Source of the DNA: an uncultured bacterium
GTDB lineage: Bacteria > Bacillota_I > Bacilli_A > RF39 > UBA660
DNA length: 37,746 nt
NCBI GenBank assembly: GCA_949291455.1
Contig: CASEVQ010000005.1
Coordinates: 1-37,746 of the forward strand
Direction of reading: 5' to 3'
Each line of letters starts with the position of its first letter. Position 1 is the first letter of the stretch. Below the pieces are notes generated by a model, which worked only from the letters and a program-made list of their open reading frames with translations, was not told the DNA's origin and ran no database searches. This document shows, piece after piece, positions 1-9,098 of the stretch. A program made the position numbers and the translations under genes.

Positions 1-39
1 ACCACTCTTTCTGTATAATTTTTTGTTCACAACTTAATT

Positions 40-66
40 ATACCAGATTGGTATCTTTTTTTATTT
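40..66 (+). terminator. Rho-independent terminator of a gene left of the window
   Basis: ATACCA-GAT-TGGTAT forms a six-pair hairpin followed by CTTTTTTTATTTT on the + strand. It probably ends a + strand gene that lies outside the window. On the other strand the hairpin is preceded rather than followed by the T-run, so it is less likely to serve the leftward operon. Confidence 0.55.
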
Positions 67-111
67 TAAATTTGTAACATATGTATTATAACTCAACATA
101 ATAATAAACCA

Positions 112-915
112 TCATAATTTTTCAATTTTAGTCAAATAATAATTATCACTACTACCTTTATTAAATATATATTTATACTTTAAAAATTTTTCTTTATCAA
201 ACGTATTATCTTTACTAGTAGATATTATTGATGAATCTTTATCAAGACCATAATGATAATTTAAAAAATAATTTCCACTAGCATCAAAAGAATAACTAAC
301 ATAATAAACTATTTCAGTTATCTCTATATTACCATTATTACTCTCTACCTCATACAATTCTGACTCAATATAGTCAACGCCAAACTCTAAACCACTGCAT
401 CTATTATTAGTAACTTTATATAAATTATTAGAATTATCATATTCAATAATTAAACCATCATCATACTTCTTATATAAAATATCCTCATATTTAATAGAAC
501 CAAAAATGCTTTTTATTTCATTATCAACGTCAGACTTCAAGACTATAATATTATTACTACACATGTCCATAAAACTATCTTTTTTCAAATTAATTATTGC
601 TAAAAAGACAGCTAGCTCACTATTAACATTTTTATTAAAATCTATCCCTGTAATATAATAATTATTAAAAAATTCTTTACCAAAATTAGTTTCTATAAAT
701 TTAAAATTAACTTTTTCGTATAATTTCTGTCCAATACTATCTAAATCTATTTTTATCTCTTCATACTGATTTTTTTCATTTTCAAGTATTTCATCATAAT
801 TAACTTCAGAGAATCCTTTATTAGTAATAATATTATATCTAATTATATAAAGTATTAAAAATAGTACTAATAAACCAAACAAAGCTTTAAAAAAGCCTTT
901 TGCCACATCACTCAT
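112..915 (-). CDS. Membrane-anchored exported protein of unknown function
   Basis: A 267-residue protein with one hydrophobic segment at about residues 10-26, followed by a polar, Asn/Asp/Tyr-rich region that is probably outside the cell. There is no lipobox cysteine. The start is set by AGAGGAATAT just before the ATG. I recognise no domain: the outer part alternates short beta-like stretches and acidic loops, without catalytic motifs. The next gene upstream on the same strand (DUF4186) ends 62 bases away, so it may be the last gene of the leftward ymfF-ymfH-DUF4186 operon, but a weak promoter in the 62-base AT-rich gap cannot be excluded. The assignment as a real gene rests on length, ribosome site and typical composition. 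Confidence 0.75.
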   Translation of the reverse strand: MSDVAKGFFKALFGLLVLFLILYIIRYNIITNKGFSEVNYDEILENEKNQYEEIKIDLDSIGQKLYEKVNFKFIETNFGKEFFNNYYITGIDFNKNVNSELAVFLAIINLKKDSFMDMCSNNIIVLKSDVDNEIKSIFGSIKYEDILYKKYDDGLIIEYDNSNNLYKVTNNRCSGLEFGVDYIESELYEVESNNGNIEITEIVYYVSYSFDASGNYFLNYHYGLDKDSSIISTSKDNTFDKEKFLKYKYIFNKGSSDNYYLTKIEKL

Positions 916-977
916 ATATTCCTCTATTCTAATAAAAATTTATAAAACTATTTTATCATAAATTTAAAAAAAATAAA

Positions 978-1349
978 TTAATTTTTCATTTCTTCCTTTA
1001 TCCAAGACATAATTATTAAAACAATATAATCAATTTCATTTTTATTTAATTGTTTATTTTTTTCTATTTTATGCCATTTATAAAGACAACTTCTACAACA
1101 CGTTGCTGTAGCATGCTGAGCAATAAATACGGGATGCCCACGCGTTGGCGTTTGTTTTCCATCATTATTTATAACTTTTAATGATAATCTTTTCATTATA
1201 AAATCATAAGCATGCTTTTCAATTGTATCAATTCCTTTTTCATACACATATTGTTTATCTTTTATTTTCAAATGAAAACTACTTCTAAATTTAGATTTCT
1301 TTAATGAATTTAATTTTTCTGTAATAAACCTATCATTCATTGAAATCAC
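978..1349 (-). CDS. DUF4186 family protein
   Basis: The block RGHPVFIAQHATATCCRSCL followed by YKWH, and the C-terminal IDYIVLIIMSWI, match the DUF4186 family, small (about 120 residues) proteins of unknown function; the length of 123 agrees. The conserved His and the Cys-Cys-x-x-Cys cluster look like a possible metal site (inference). The start at 1349 is GTG, with GGAAG six bases upstream; an in-frame ATG at 1340 is the alternative, but its spacing to the Shine-Dalgarno is worse. The gene overlaps the 3' end of the M16 peptidase gene by 17 bases, which suggests translational coupling. No function can be inferred from the neighbours. Confidence 0.85.
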   Translation of the reverse strand: MISMNDRFITEKLNSLKKSKFRSSFHLKIKDKQYVYEKGIDTIEKHAYDFIMKRLSLKVINNDGKQTPTRGHPVFIAQHATATCCRSCLYKWHKIEKNKQLNKNEIDYIVLIIMSWIKEEMKN

Positions 1350-2595
1350 TATTTTCTTCCATTCTTAACATCTTAGTAACAGACATATTGCTAAAATCTA
1401 AATTTAAAATACATTGTTTATAATCAGCAAAACTCTGCTTTTGAATATCTTCTACTTTATCTATCCTATCACAATTAAATTTTATAATATTCTCAATAAA
1501 GGGATTAACAGTATTAAACAAACTATCTTCTCTCATTATTATATTTATAATACTTTTTCTTTTTCGTCGTTCAAAATCTTTTCTATTAATATTCTTTTTT
1601 CTTATTGCATCATTAATTATCGTAATAAATTTATCATGATTATTAGTATACGTACCAATTTTTAAAACAAAAAAATCATCTATTTTAGAACAAGAATAAT
1701 CAATATCATACAAACAAATTTTAGAAGATACTAAATAATTATATACTTTAGAAGCAGAATCAAATAAAAACGATAAAAAATATTCTAAATAAAAATCAAG
1801 TTTTAACCTTTCCTCATTACTTAAATCTTCTATATTTATTTTATAATTTAAACGTACATAATCCAAATGTATATTTTTAAAAATACATTTTTCTTTTAAA
1901 AGAACACTATTATTTTCTATCATTTTAGGAATATTATATTTAATTTTATTTCTATCAAAATTACTATAGACGTCTTTTATAATTCTTTCTATTTCACGTA
2001 TTTTAAAATTACCTGATACTATAAGCATTTGATTTTGTATTTGATAAAAAATGTCATAACAAAATTTAACCATATCATAATTTATAGTTTTAATATCCGC
2101 TACTTCACCTAGAATATTAGGATACTTAATATTTTTAAAAAGGCATTCATAGTCTATCTTTTCTAAATCTCTAAAATTACTATCTTTTGACATCATTTTT
2201 TCTTTAATAATTGCTTTCTTTGTTTCCTCAATATCATTTATAGAAAAATTAACATTATTAACTATATTTATTAGTTTTTCTAAATCACTTTTAAAGTTAT
2301 TAATTGAATCAATAAAATATTCTGTAACATAGCGTGATGTATATCCATTCATATTAGTATTTTTCTTATTAAACATAACTAATGCATTACCATATTTACT
2401 ATTTTCAATCAAAAGATGTTCAATAAAATGAGCCATTCCATCACATATAGAATAACATTTATTATTCACAATTACCTCTTTATTTTTTCCTCCAAACATA
2501 ACAAACAAACTAGCAAGTGCACAGTGTCTAGAAGTATCTTGATATAAAACTACTTTAGGTCCACTATTTAACTTATATATTTTTATTTTTTTCAT
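1333..2595 (-). CDS. ymfH: M16 family zinc peptidase, YmfH-like
   Basis: A 420-residue M16 (pitrilysin/processing-peptidase) family protein. The inverted zinc motif HxxEH is present as His56-Phe-Ile-Glu59-His60, and Glu132 in KEKMM sits at the distance expected for the third zinc ligand, so this subunit looks catalytically competent. Start chosen at 2595 because AAGGGTGAT lies six bases upstream; the longer frame to 2628 would start inside the preceding gene with no ribosome site. It overlaps the ymfF-like gene by 23 bases and the two are surely translated together. In Bacillus the paired ymfF and ymfH encode an inactive and an active M16 protein that may act as a heterodimer; that role is inferred by family. 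Confidence 0.88.
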   Translation of the reverse strand: MKKIKIYKLNSGPKVVLYQDTSRHCALASLFVMFGGKNKEVIVNNKCYSICDGMAHFIEHLLIENSKYGNALVMFNKKNTNMNGYTSRYVTEYFIDSINNFKSDLEKLINIVNNVNFSINDIEETKKAIIKEKMMSKDSNFRDLEKIDYECLFKNIKYPNILGEVADIKTINYDMVKFCYDIFYQIQNQMLIVSGNFKIREIERIIKDVYSNFDRNKIKYNIPKMIENNSVLLKEKCIFKNIHLDYVRLNYKINIEDLSNEERLKLDFYLEYFLSFLFDSASKVYNYLVSSKICLYDIDYSCSKIDDFFVLKIGTYTNNHDKFITIINDAIRKKNINRKDFERRKRKSIINIIMREDSLFNTVNPFIENIIKFNCDRIDKVEDIQKQSFADYKQCILNLDFSNMSVTKMLRMEENSDFNE

Positions 2596-3841
2596 TAAAA
2601 TCACCCTTATAAAAATAAACAGTATCAAGAACTAATCGATTTATAAAATCAATAGTTAAATCCAAATCCAGATTTGAATATTTCTCTATCAATTTTTCAA
2701 TAGTAAAACCAAATTTAAATTTATATTTAATAAGATCATCTAATTTTTTGTTTTTATTATCTTTTTTCCGTATAACAGAATATTTTAATGATTCTAATAC
2801 CCTATAAATTTCCTTCCTTAAAATTTCTTTATTCTTTAACATATCAATAAGATTTTTAATTTTTTCTAACACAATGTCGTTAGAATTATTATTAATATAA
2901 GTTTCAATAACAAGAAGACCTGTTATTGAATCACACCAAGTAGAACAACTATACACTAGTCCACTATCAACCCTTAAAATCTTAAAAATTAAGCTTTCAG
3001 CGCCAATACCTAGAATATTTTTTATTAAATTCAAATATATTAAATCATTATTATTCATTTTTTTTACTTTATAAGCAACATATAAAATTGACTGATTATA
3101 TTTTGAATTTTCTATAACATATTTACACTTTTCTCTTGGAAACAAGAAATTATAATAGTCGATATTTAATTTTACTTTTTCGTTTTTTATATTAACATAC
3201 TTTTTTATTAAAGAAACAATACTCTTATCTACATCACCATAAACCATAATTATTGGTTTATTATTAATGATCAGTTCATTATAAACATCATATAATTCAT
3301 ATTCATTTGCATTTTTTATTAAATCTAAATTATTATATATATTATCTTTTAAAATTCCTTTATCATCAACTAAATTTAAAAATTTTTGATAAGATTCATA
3401 ATAAACATTTTTTAAACTCATTAAAATATCTTCTTTTAAAAAATTTTTTTCTCTTTCGAATACTTTTTTATTAAACTTATTTCCTACTACATTAGGTTTA
3501 TAAATTGTATTAATAAAAAAAGAAAAAGAACTATCCAAATCATAATTTTTAACTATTTTAGGATTTGGAACAGTAAGTCTAAATTCTAAATATAAATTAT
3601 TATTTAAAATTCTATTATTTAAAGATTGTCTTATAATCATTAAATCTGATAATTTTCTTTTATACGATGTTTCACTTTTATATAAAAAAGAACTATTTAC
3701 TAAAATTTGTTTTAATAATAATAAATAAAACATATCTTCTTTCTTATATTTACAAGGAAAAATAAAAAAGAAATCTATTGTAGAATATTTATTTTTTATT
3801 ATATATGGTTCTCTTTTTAAAGTTATTAATTCTTTATTCAT
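2573..3841 (-). CDS. ymfF: M16 family peptidase-like protein lacking the zinc motif, YmfF-like
   Basis: A 422-residue protein of M16 fold. It lacks an HxxEH motif, as expected for the non-catalytic partner of an M16 pair. The N-terminal segment (SSFLYKSETSYKRKLSDLMI) and the central LRVDSGLVYSCSTW region resemble YmfF. Start chosen at the second Met (3841): GGAG lies within the codons after the upstream ATG at 3853 and is placed seven bases before the chosen ATG. It is the first gene of the leftward run ymfF-ymfH-DUF4186, with its own promoter at 3865-3870. The substrate is unknown. Confidence 0.82.
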   Translation of the reverse strand: MNKELITLKREPYIIKNKYSTIDFFFIFPCKYKKEDMFYLLLLKQILVNSSFLYKSETSYKRKLSDLMIIRQSLNNRILNNNLYLEFRLTVPNPKIVKNYDLDSSFSFFINTIYKPNVVGNKFNKKVFEREKNFLKEDILMSLKNVYYESYQKFLNLVDDKGILKDNIYNNLDLIKNANEYELYDVYNELIINNKPIIMVYGDVDKSIVSLIKKYVNIKNEKVKLNIDYYNFLFPREKCKYVIENSKYNQSILYVAYKVKKMNNNDLIYLNLIKNILGIGAESLIFKILRVDSGLVYSCSTWCDSITGLLVIETYINNNSNDIVLEKIKNLIDMLKNKEILRKEIYRVLESLKYSVIRKKDNKNKKLDDLIKYKFKFGFTIEKLIEKYSNLDLDLTIDFINRLVLDTVYFYKGDFNEKNKNI

Positions 3842-3864
3842 AATATACTCCATTTAACATAACT

Positions 3865-3893
3865 ATTATAACATAATTATGTTTACATTAAAA
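3865..3893 (-). promoter_or_regulatory. Promoter of the ymfF-ymfH operon
   Basis: On the - strand there is an extended -10, TGTTATAAT (TATAAT at 3870-3865), with a weak -35 TTTTAA 17 bases upstream. It overlaps the terminator of the upstream thyX gene and lies 24 bases before the ymfF start. Confidence 0.5.
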
Positions 3894-3916
3894 AATATCA
3901 ATACTAAAATTGATAT
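3889..3916 (-). terminator. Terminator of thyX
   Basis: ATATCAA and TTGATAT form a seven-pair stem with an eight-base loop, followed on the - strand by TTTTTT. It lies 17 bases after the ThyX stop. Confidence 0.65.
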
Positions 3917-3932
3917 CTAACAATTTAATTAA

Positions 3933-5129
3933 TTAAATTTTTCTAACTAATCTAATCCCTTCACTAAAATTACAACTTTTTGAACATTCAAAATCTGGAA
4001 AAGTACATCTTGCACCATAAGTATACTGTTTAATATCATCGGCAAGTGGATTCTTTGACTCTTCTAATGCTTTTTGATATTTTAACAAAGTATCTCTAGT
4101 TTGCAACATTATTTCAAGTTGAGCAGCACTACATAATCTTTCTTTACATTTCAAAATAAAATTATCATATGTACCTAATTCACTAATTTTTACAAGCTCT
4201 CCTTGTGGATTAACATAACCCACACTATTAATGTCTTCAAGCCATTCAACAACTAACATCGGATCATCTTCAATAATTGGTGGAATAAAATATTTTTTAT
4301 CATCATTCATTTCCATTTGATAATCTAGTGTTCTATGTCTTTGAGCTTGGGCAAGAGAAGAAAAAGAACCATCATACACAGTAGAATAAACAGAACCAAA
4401 ATATTCTTCTCTATCATCTAAATTCTTACCAAATAAAGAAAGTTTTCTATGTTTAGCATTTTTCATTAACCTATCATCTAAAATATTTAAGCCATCAAGA
4501 TTTTCTAATAACTGATTAATCGATAATGCTAATTTTTTATTAAATTCCAAATTCATATCAAGAGAATTAATATAATCTTGTAACCAAGAAGCAAGATAAT
4601 TTATTTGCCTTAATGAAGTGGTATAAATCATTTGTGTTGGCATAAATACAGTAACTAAATACCTAGCATTTTCTTGTGCTAATTTTTGTATCTTAGAATC
4701 ACTATATATATTTCCATATTTTTCTTTTATCTTAGCCTTAAATAAACATATCCATTTATTATATAATCTTGCTTCATCTTCTGTAATAATTGAATCGTCT
4801 TTTCTTTCGATCTCAGTATAACGGGCTGATTTTTCACTTGTCGTATATTGACTTTCATTATTAAGTACCATTGCTAAAATTTTAGGTATATTTTGTAAAT
4901 TTAAACTAATAGATATATGATCATAAACACTATGATGTCCATTATTTAAAGTCATATTAACTCTACGTAATGTTTTTTCTTCAGGTTCATTTTCAAGATG
5001 AGAAAAACCTTCTTTATCATAACACACACCTGCTATTTTCCCAGATAACTTAATTGCTTCATCTTTATCAAAAGTCCCATTTGATTTTAAAAATTGATTT
5101 GGTAAAATACCAACTTTAACTTTTTCCAT
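3933..5129 (-). CDS. thyX: Flavin-dependent thymidylate synthase (ThyX), long form
   Basis: ThyX makes dTMP from dUMP with methylene-tetrahydrofolate and FAD/NADPH. The N-terminal half has GHHSVYDHISISLNL and the block YTTSEKSARYTE, which match the substrate-binding ThyX segment. The middle has IYTTSLRQINYLASWLQDYI, like the ThyX arginine/His helix region. The C-terminal half has AQAQRHRTLDYQMEM, carrying the RHR part of the signature. At 398 residues it is much longer than the common 220-250, and the signature elements are spread over two halves. A strong AGGAGG site precedes the ATG. It is a single gene with its own promoter and terminator. The family call is fairly secure; whether it replaces ThyA here cannot be judged from the window. 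Confidence 0.8.
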   Translation of the reverse strand: MEKVKVGILPNQFLKSNGTFDKDEAIKLSGKIAGVCYDKEGFSHLENEPEEKTLRRVNMTLNNGHHSVYDHISISLNLQNIPKILAMVLNNESQYTTSEKSARYTEIERKDDSIITEDEARLYNKWICLFKAKIKEKYGNIYSDSKIQKLAQENARYLVTVFMPTQMIYTTSLRQINYLASWLQDYINSLDMNLEFNKKLALSINQLLENLDGLNILDDRLMKNAKHRKLSLFGKNLDDREEYFGSVYSTVYDGSFSSLAQAQRHRTLDYQMEMNDDKKYFIPPIIEDDPMLVVEWLEDINSVGYVNPQGELVKISELGTYDNFILKCKERLCSAAQLEIMLQTRDTLLKYQKALEESKNPLADDIKQYTYGARCTFPDFECSKSCNFSEGIRLVRKI

Positions 5130-5181
5130 TTATACCTCCTGATTAATATTTAACATTTTAAACTTTTATTTCTATAATCTA

Positions 5182-5210
5182 ATTATATATTAATTCTAAT
5201 ACCCAAGCAA
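5182..5210 (-). promoter_or_regulatory. Promoter of thyX
   Basis: TTGCTT (5210-5205) and TATAAT (5187-5182) are spaced by exactly 17 bases on the - strand, about 50 bases before the ThyX start. Confidence 0.7.
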
Positions 5211-5418
5211 TAAATTTATAGTCTCATTAATAAATAAAAAAATAACTATCTTAACATCGTTTTTAAAAACTATTTAATCTAATATTTTATTACTATATTA
5301 AAACTATTATCTTGTTGTCTTAATTAGACATAAAGAATAAATTTATAAATAATATACTTTTTTTTACTTAGTTTTTTTTGTTAAAATAGATTTATAAAAA
5401 TGATTAGGATGTAATAAA

Positions 5419-6054
5419 ATGAAAAAAATGTATAAAGAATATTTATTAAAAAATCATAATTTTGATAAGAAAACAATGTTAGGAATATTTAGTTTAATAA
5501 TTGTAATATCAGGTATTTTTGGTTGGTGTTACGAAGTTATATTTTATTATTTCAATAGTGGTATGAAAGAAATATATTTCCGAGGAGGTAATTTTCTTCC
5601 TTGGATAAATATTTATGCAATAGGAGCTATTATAATTTATTTATTAACTTATAATAAAAGAAGAAATCCCCTATCAGTATTCTTAACTAGTATGATATCT
5701 ACTGGTATACTTGAATATTTTGCTGGTTATTTTATGGAATATATTATGGGAATAAAATGTTGGGACTATAGTAAAGAAATATTAAGCTTCTTTAACATTA
5801 ACGGATATGTTTGTCTAAGAAGTGTTTTAGTATTTAGTGTATCTGGTTTATTACTAATATATTTAGTAGTACCATTTTGCTTCTATTTAGCAAAAAAAAT
5901 GAAAAAGAAATACTTCTTAATCCTAAGTTATAGTCTTTGCTCTATCTTTTTATTTGATGAGTTATATAACTTATTATTTGCTAGAATTTTATCTCTGCCT
6001 AGAGCAAGCGATATATATAAAAAATTAGGCTTAAAATATTTATATTTTAAATGA
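5419..6054 (+). CDS. CmpB-type integral membrane protein (putative ABC-transporter type IV family)
   Basis: A 211-residue membrane protein with about five hydrophobic segments. Family marks are GWCYEVIFYY in the first helix, TSMISTGILEYFAGYFME, CWDYSK and NGYVCLRSVLVFSV. These fit PF06541, annotated as putative ABC-transporter permease, although no dedicated ATPase is known for most members. The start has AGGATGT nine bases upstream. It stands alone on the + strand, divergent from thyX and convergent with the ABC operon, sharing a two-way terminator with the latter. It is unlikely to be part of the neighbouring ABC system because it is on the opposite strand. Confidence 0.8.
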   Translation: MKKMYKEYLLKNHNFDKKTMLGIFSLIIVISGIFGWCYEVIFYYFNSGMKEIYFRGGNFLPWINIYAIGAIIIYLLTYNKRRNPLSVFLTSMISTGILEYFAGYFMEYIMGIKCWDYSKEILSFFNINGYVCLRSVLVFSVSGLLLIYLVVPFCFYLAKKMKKKYFLILSYSLCSIFLFDELYNLLFARILSLPRASDIYKKLGLKYLYFK

Positions 6055-6082
6055 TTTATGAAAACTTTTTTAATTAACTAAC

Positions 6083-6119
6083 AAAAAAATATCATCTATA
6101 ACATTAAATGATATTTTTT
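6083..6119. terminator. Bidirectional terminator
   Basis: AAAAAATATCAT and ATGATATTTTTT pair with a 12-base loop between the converging CmpB-type gene and the ABC ATPase gene. The A-run on one side and T-run on the other allow it to work on both strands. Confidence 0.75.
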
Positions 6120-6141
6120 AAACTATTAAAAATATTACACA

Positions 6142-6777
6142 TTATTTAATCTTTATTACTTTACCAGAATCTATTTCATAAACTTCATCAGCTAAAAAAT
6201 CAATATCTTCTTTAATATGTGAAGCAATTATTATTAATTTTCCTTTTTCCTTTTCTTCTTTTAAAATTTCTCTAATTTTTTCAGCCGTTAATTTTTCAAT
6301 ACCGTTTAATGGCTCATCTAATATAATAATATCAGGGTTTTCCATCAAAACTTGAGCTATTCCTAACTTTTGTTTTGTTCCTAAAGAATATTTTGCATAA
6401 ATCTTATCCTTTTCAGAAGAAAGATTCAGCTTGTCAATAATACGTAAAATATCATTATCATCAATTCTATTTTGAATAGATGCAAGTAATTTTAAATTTT
6501 CAAACCCAGTTAAATCAGGTAAAAACGAAGGCTTTTCAATTAAAGCTCGAGCGTTTGGTAAAAATTCAAAACTTTTCATATAATCTTTACCATCTAAAAG
6601 AACTTCCCCACTACTAGGAACATAATAACCACAAATTATTTTAAGTAATACACTTTTACCACTACCATTTCTACCTATAATGCCATAAATTTTTCCAGAT
6701 GTTAAAGACAAATTAACATTATCAAGAACCATATTATTATCAAAACTTTTACTTAAATTTTTAATTTCTAAAATCAT
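6142..6777 (-). CDS. ABC transporter ATP-binding protein
   Basis: A 211-residue ATPase with Walker A GRNGSGKS (residues 35-42), Walker B IIILDEP (150-156) and the switch His in IIASHIKED. The ABC signature is degenerate (SLGTKQK instead of LSGGQ), as is common in ATPases of bacteriocin, lantibiotic-immunity and related export/protection systems. It is short, ending right after the core domain. It is the last gene of a four-gene leftward operon and follows the second permease by one base, so it surely energises the two membrane proteins next to it. Confidence 0.92.
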   Translation of the reverse strand: MILEIKNLSKSFDNNMVLDNVNLSLTSGKIYGIIGRNGSGKSVLLKIICGYYVPSSGEVLLDGKDYMKSFEFLPNARALIEKPSFLPDLTGFENLKLLASIQNRIDDNDILRIIDKLNLSSEKDKIYAKYSLGTKQKLGIAQVLMENPDIIILDEPLNGIEKLTAEKIREILKEEKEKGKLIIIASHIKEDIDFLADEVYEIDSGKVIKIK

Positions 6778-6778
6778 A

Positions 6779-8149
6779 TCAATTACTCCTCAATTTTTCT
6801 ATCATTTTTTTATGAAATTTTTTTGTTATTAAAAATATAGCTACTATAATAATTAACAATATCAATAGTAAAAACAAAATATACTTATGTAAGTTATAAA
6901 CATTTTTGGGAATTACCAAGAAAAGAAATACACCGACTATGTAATAAATAAAAATATTATTAGCTCTATAAAATAAAATATAAAGAAATAAATAAGAAAA
7001 CTCAATCGATAAAGTATAAACAATATCAATAACTATTAAATTAACCAGTTCTATATTCCAAGAAATCGTTGAAAGCAAATACAAGCAAAAAAATAAGCTT
7101 AAATATTCTAATAATTTTAGGACAATTGTCACAATTATTACAAAAGAAAATTTTGTAAACATCCATTTAAAAATTTTAATTCTCATAAAAAGATTATCAA
7201 GCTCATAATTCAAATCTTTAATAAACAAATCAAGTATTAAAAAAATAAAAACGATATTATTAAATAAAAAAATAATATACTGAATAATACTAAATTCATC
7301 TTTTAAAATATTAGTAGCATTAGAAAACATTATTTTTTCAAGAGAAGGTATTTCTTCTGTTAAATGTAAAGTAAGTGATATTACATTTATTAAAAGAAAT
7401 AAAAGAAGTAATTTAATTTTATTTTTTTTTAAATAATTAAAATCATTTTTTAGTCCGATATCAAGCTTCCTTCTCTTTAATAAATAAAAATATAAAAATA
7501 TTATTACAGTTATTACAAGAATAATAATAAATATTGATATTAATATATCTCTATTAAAACTTAAATACAATTTATCGTTAAATCCAAAAAGTTTTTCAAT
7601 TATTAATAAAAGTAAAATAAACAACTGAAATATATACATTTTAATAGTACCAAAATTCAGATAAATAAAAAGTGAAATAATATTAATGAAAAAAAGAACC
7701 ACAAAATATCTCCCTAAATAATAAATAGCATATATCCAAGTATCAATATCATATAATAAAATTATATCTTTTTTTGTAGTTACAAAATTACTTATAATAA
7801 CTAAAGGAAAATAAATTATTCCAAAAAGCATAATATTAAATAAATACATAACAAAATTCATAAATACTAAATTATAAATATATATTTTTTTATTTTTTAA
7901 TCTTAAAACAACATCTTTAAATTGATTATTAAAAGCTTCAATAACATGAACTGTCGTAATAAACGATACTACGAAAAATAACACATTAAAATAATTAAAT
8001 TGAAAAGAAAGTAATATTGATCTCCAAATATTATCAATATTCAAACCTAAGATAAAATGACCATACAAAGCTAAAACAACTAACAATAAATAAATAATTT
8101 TATACTTATCGCTTTTTATTAAATAACTAAACATCTGTTTTTTTTGCAT
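6779..8149 (-). CDS. ABC transporter permease-like polytopic membrane protein
   Basis: A 456-residue, very hydrophobic protein with about 12 predicted membrane segments in two similar halves, separated near residues 225-260 by the charged stretch LLKRRKLDIGLKNDF. No known family is recognised with certainty; position and topology make it the permease partner of the ATPase. The start is the ATG at 8149, with AGAGG seven bases upstream; the frame reaches 8167 only with a GTG that overlaps the previous gene. The starting sequence MQKKQMFSYLIKSDKYKIIY is typical of ABC-2 type permeases. Confidence 0.8.
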   Translation of the reverse strand: MQKKQMFSYLIKSDKYKIIYLLLVVLALYGHFILGLNIDNIWRSILLSFQFNYFNVLFFVVSFITTVHVIEAFNNQFKDVVLRLKNKKIYIYNLVFMNFVMYLFNIMLFGIIYFPLVIISNFVTTKKDIILLYDIDTWIYAIYYLGRYFVVLFFINIISLFIYLNFGTIKMYIFQLFILLLLIIEKLFGFNDKLYLSFNRDILISIFIIILVITVIIFLYFYLLKRRKLDIGLKNDFNYLKKNKIKLLLLFLLINVISLTLHLTEEIPSLEKIMFSNATNILKDEFSIIQYIIFLFNNIVFIFLILDLFIKDLNYELDNLFMRIKIFKWMFTKFSFVIIVTIVLKLLEYLSLFFCLYLLSTISWNIELVNLIVIDIVYTLSIEFSYLFLYILFYRANNIFIYYIVGVFLFLVIPKNVYNLHKYILFLLLILLIIIVAIFLITKKFHKKMIEKLRSN

Positions 8150-8159
8150 AATAATACCT

Positions 8160-9098
8160 CTAAGCACTTATAAAATCCGAAGATATAATAATCTTTTCTT
8201 TATTTCTATAAAATAAATACAATAAATAAAATGAAAGAATAATAAGAAGAACAAGTTCTGGTATAACCCATAAATAATTAGAATTAGTATGAAATACCCA
8301 AAAACCAGTAATTGTAAAAAATTCATAGGAAATATCCAAACCTAATATTCTTCTTAATATTATAGCAAATAAAATAATATAGTAAAACATATTAAATATA
8401 AAAAAGTATAAATAACCTTTCAATATCACAAGAACAGTATTTTTGTTTGTTAACAAAGCAAGTAAAGATAAATTAACACAAAAAATATTAAATAAATATT
8501 GAATAATAATTACAGTAACAAAATAAAAGTAAAAATTAGATATAAACCATTCACTATAAAGATTTGTTGAATCAATAATTTCAAAATTAGTTAATATTCC
8601 CATAAATAAAAAAACAATAAAAAGTGAAATTGGTGTTATTAAAGGGATAAAAATAGTTCTCTTATACACTTCCTTTAATAATGTTTTATATTTCATTCTT
8701 TGTAAATAATATTTAAAATATCCAGTGGAAATAAAACTATGTATAGTTCCTAAAGTTGCAAGTGAAATGATAAGTGGTGATAAAAATTGTAAAGCATGAT
8801 AAGGATAATCAACAATGATATTAGTATAAAGATTGATAAATCCAGACTTCTTAACCTTTCCCATAAAAGTATTATCTGGATTATTTATATATTCTTCTAA
8901 ATCCCAACCATATTTTGTAAATCCAGTACAAACTTCAGATTCCATATCTTGATTTTCATAACAAATTTTTTTAATTTTATCATAATCAAAATAACGATTC
9001 ACTAAAAAAAAGTTATATATGGAAAAAATTGTTATAAAAATAACAATTATATAAGCAACTATTATATATTTATTTCTTTTAAAAAACAATTTTTTCAA
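8160..9098 (-). CDS. ABC transporter permease with extracellular loop
   Basis: A 312-residue membrane protein with about six membrane segments and a polar segment of roughly 60 residues after the first, containing CYENQDMESEVCTGFTKYGW (two Cys that could form a disulfide outside the cell). The start is read as TTG at 9098, because GGAGG is placed nine bases upstream and the TTGA overlaps the stop of the preceding gene; a TTG at 9107 would touch the Shine-Dalgarno itself. Topology resembles the DUF2705/ABC-2 type permeases that accompany small exported proteins in bacilli, but the similarity is by architecture, not a firm family match. Confidence 0.75.
   Translation of the reverse strand: MKKLFFKRNKYIIVAYIIVIFITIFSIYNFFLVNRYFDYDKIKKICYENQDMESEVCTGFTKYGWDLEEYINNPDNTFMGKVKKSGFINLYTNIIVDYPYHALQFLSPLIISLATLGTIHSFISTGYFKYYLQRMKYKTLLKEVYKRTIFIPLITPISLFIVFLFMGILTNFEIIDSTNLYSEWFISNFYFYFVTVIIIQYLFNIFCVNLSLLALLTNKNTVLVILKGYLYFFIFNMFYYIILFAIILRRILGLDISYEFFTITGFWVFHTNSNYLWVIPELVLLIILSFYLLYLFYRNKEKIIISSDFISA

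Noticed and set aside
1414-1665. Several + strand open frames opposite the M16, SpoVAD, recombinase and dacF genes
   Set aside because: They are antisense shadows of well-supported genes, with no ribosome sites or protein-like composition.
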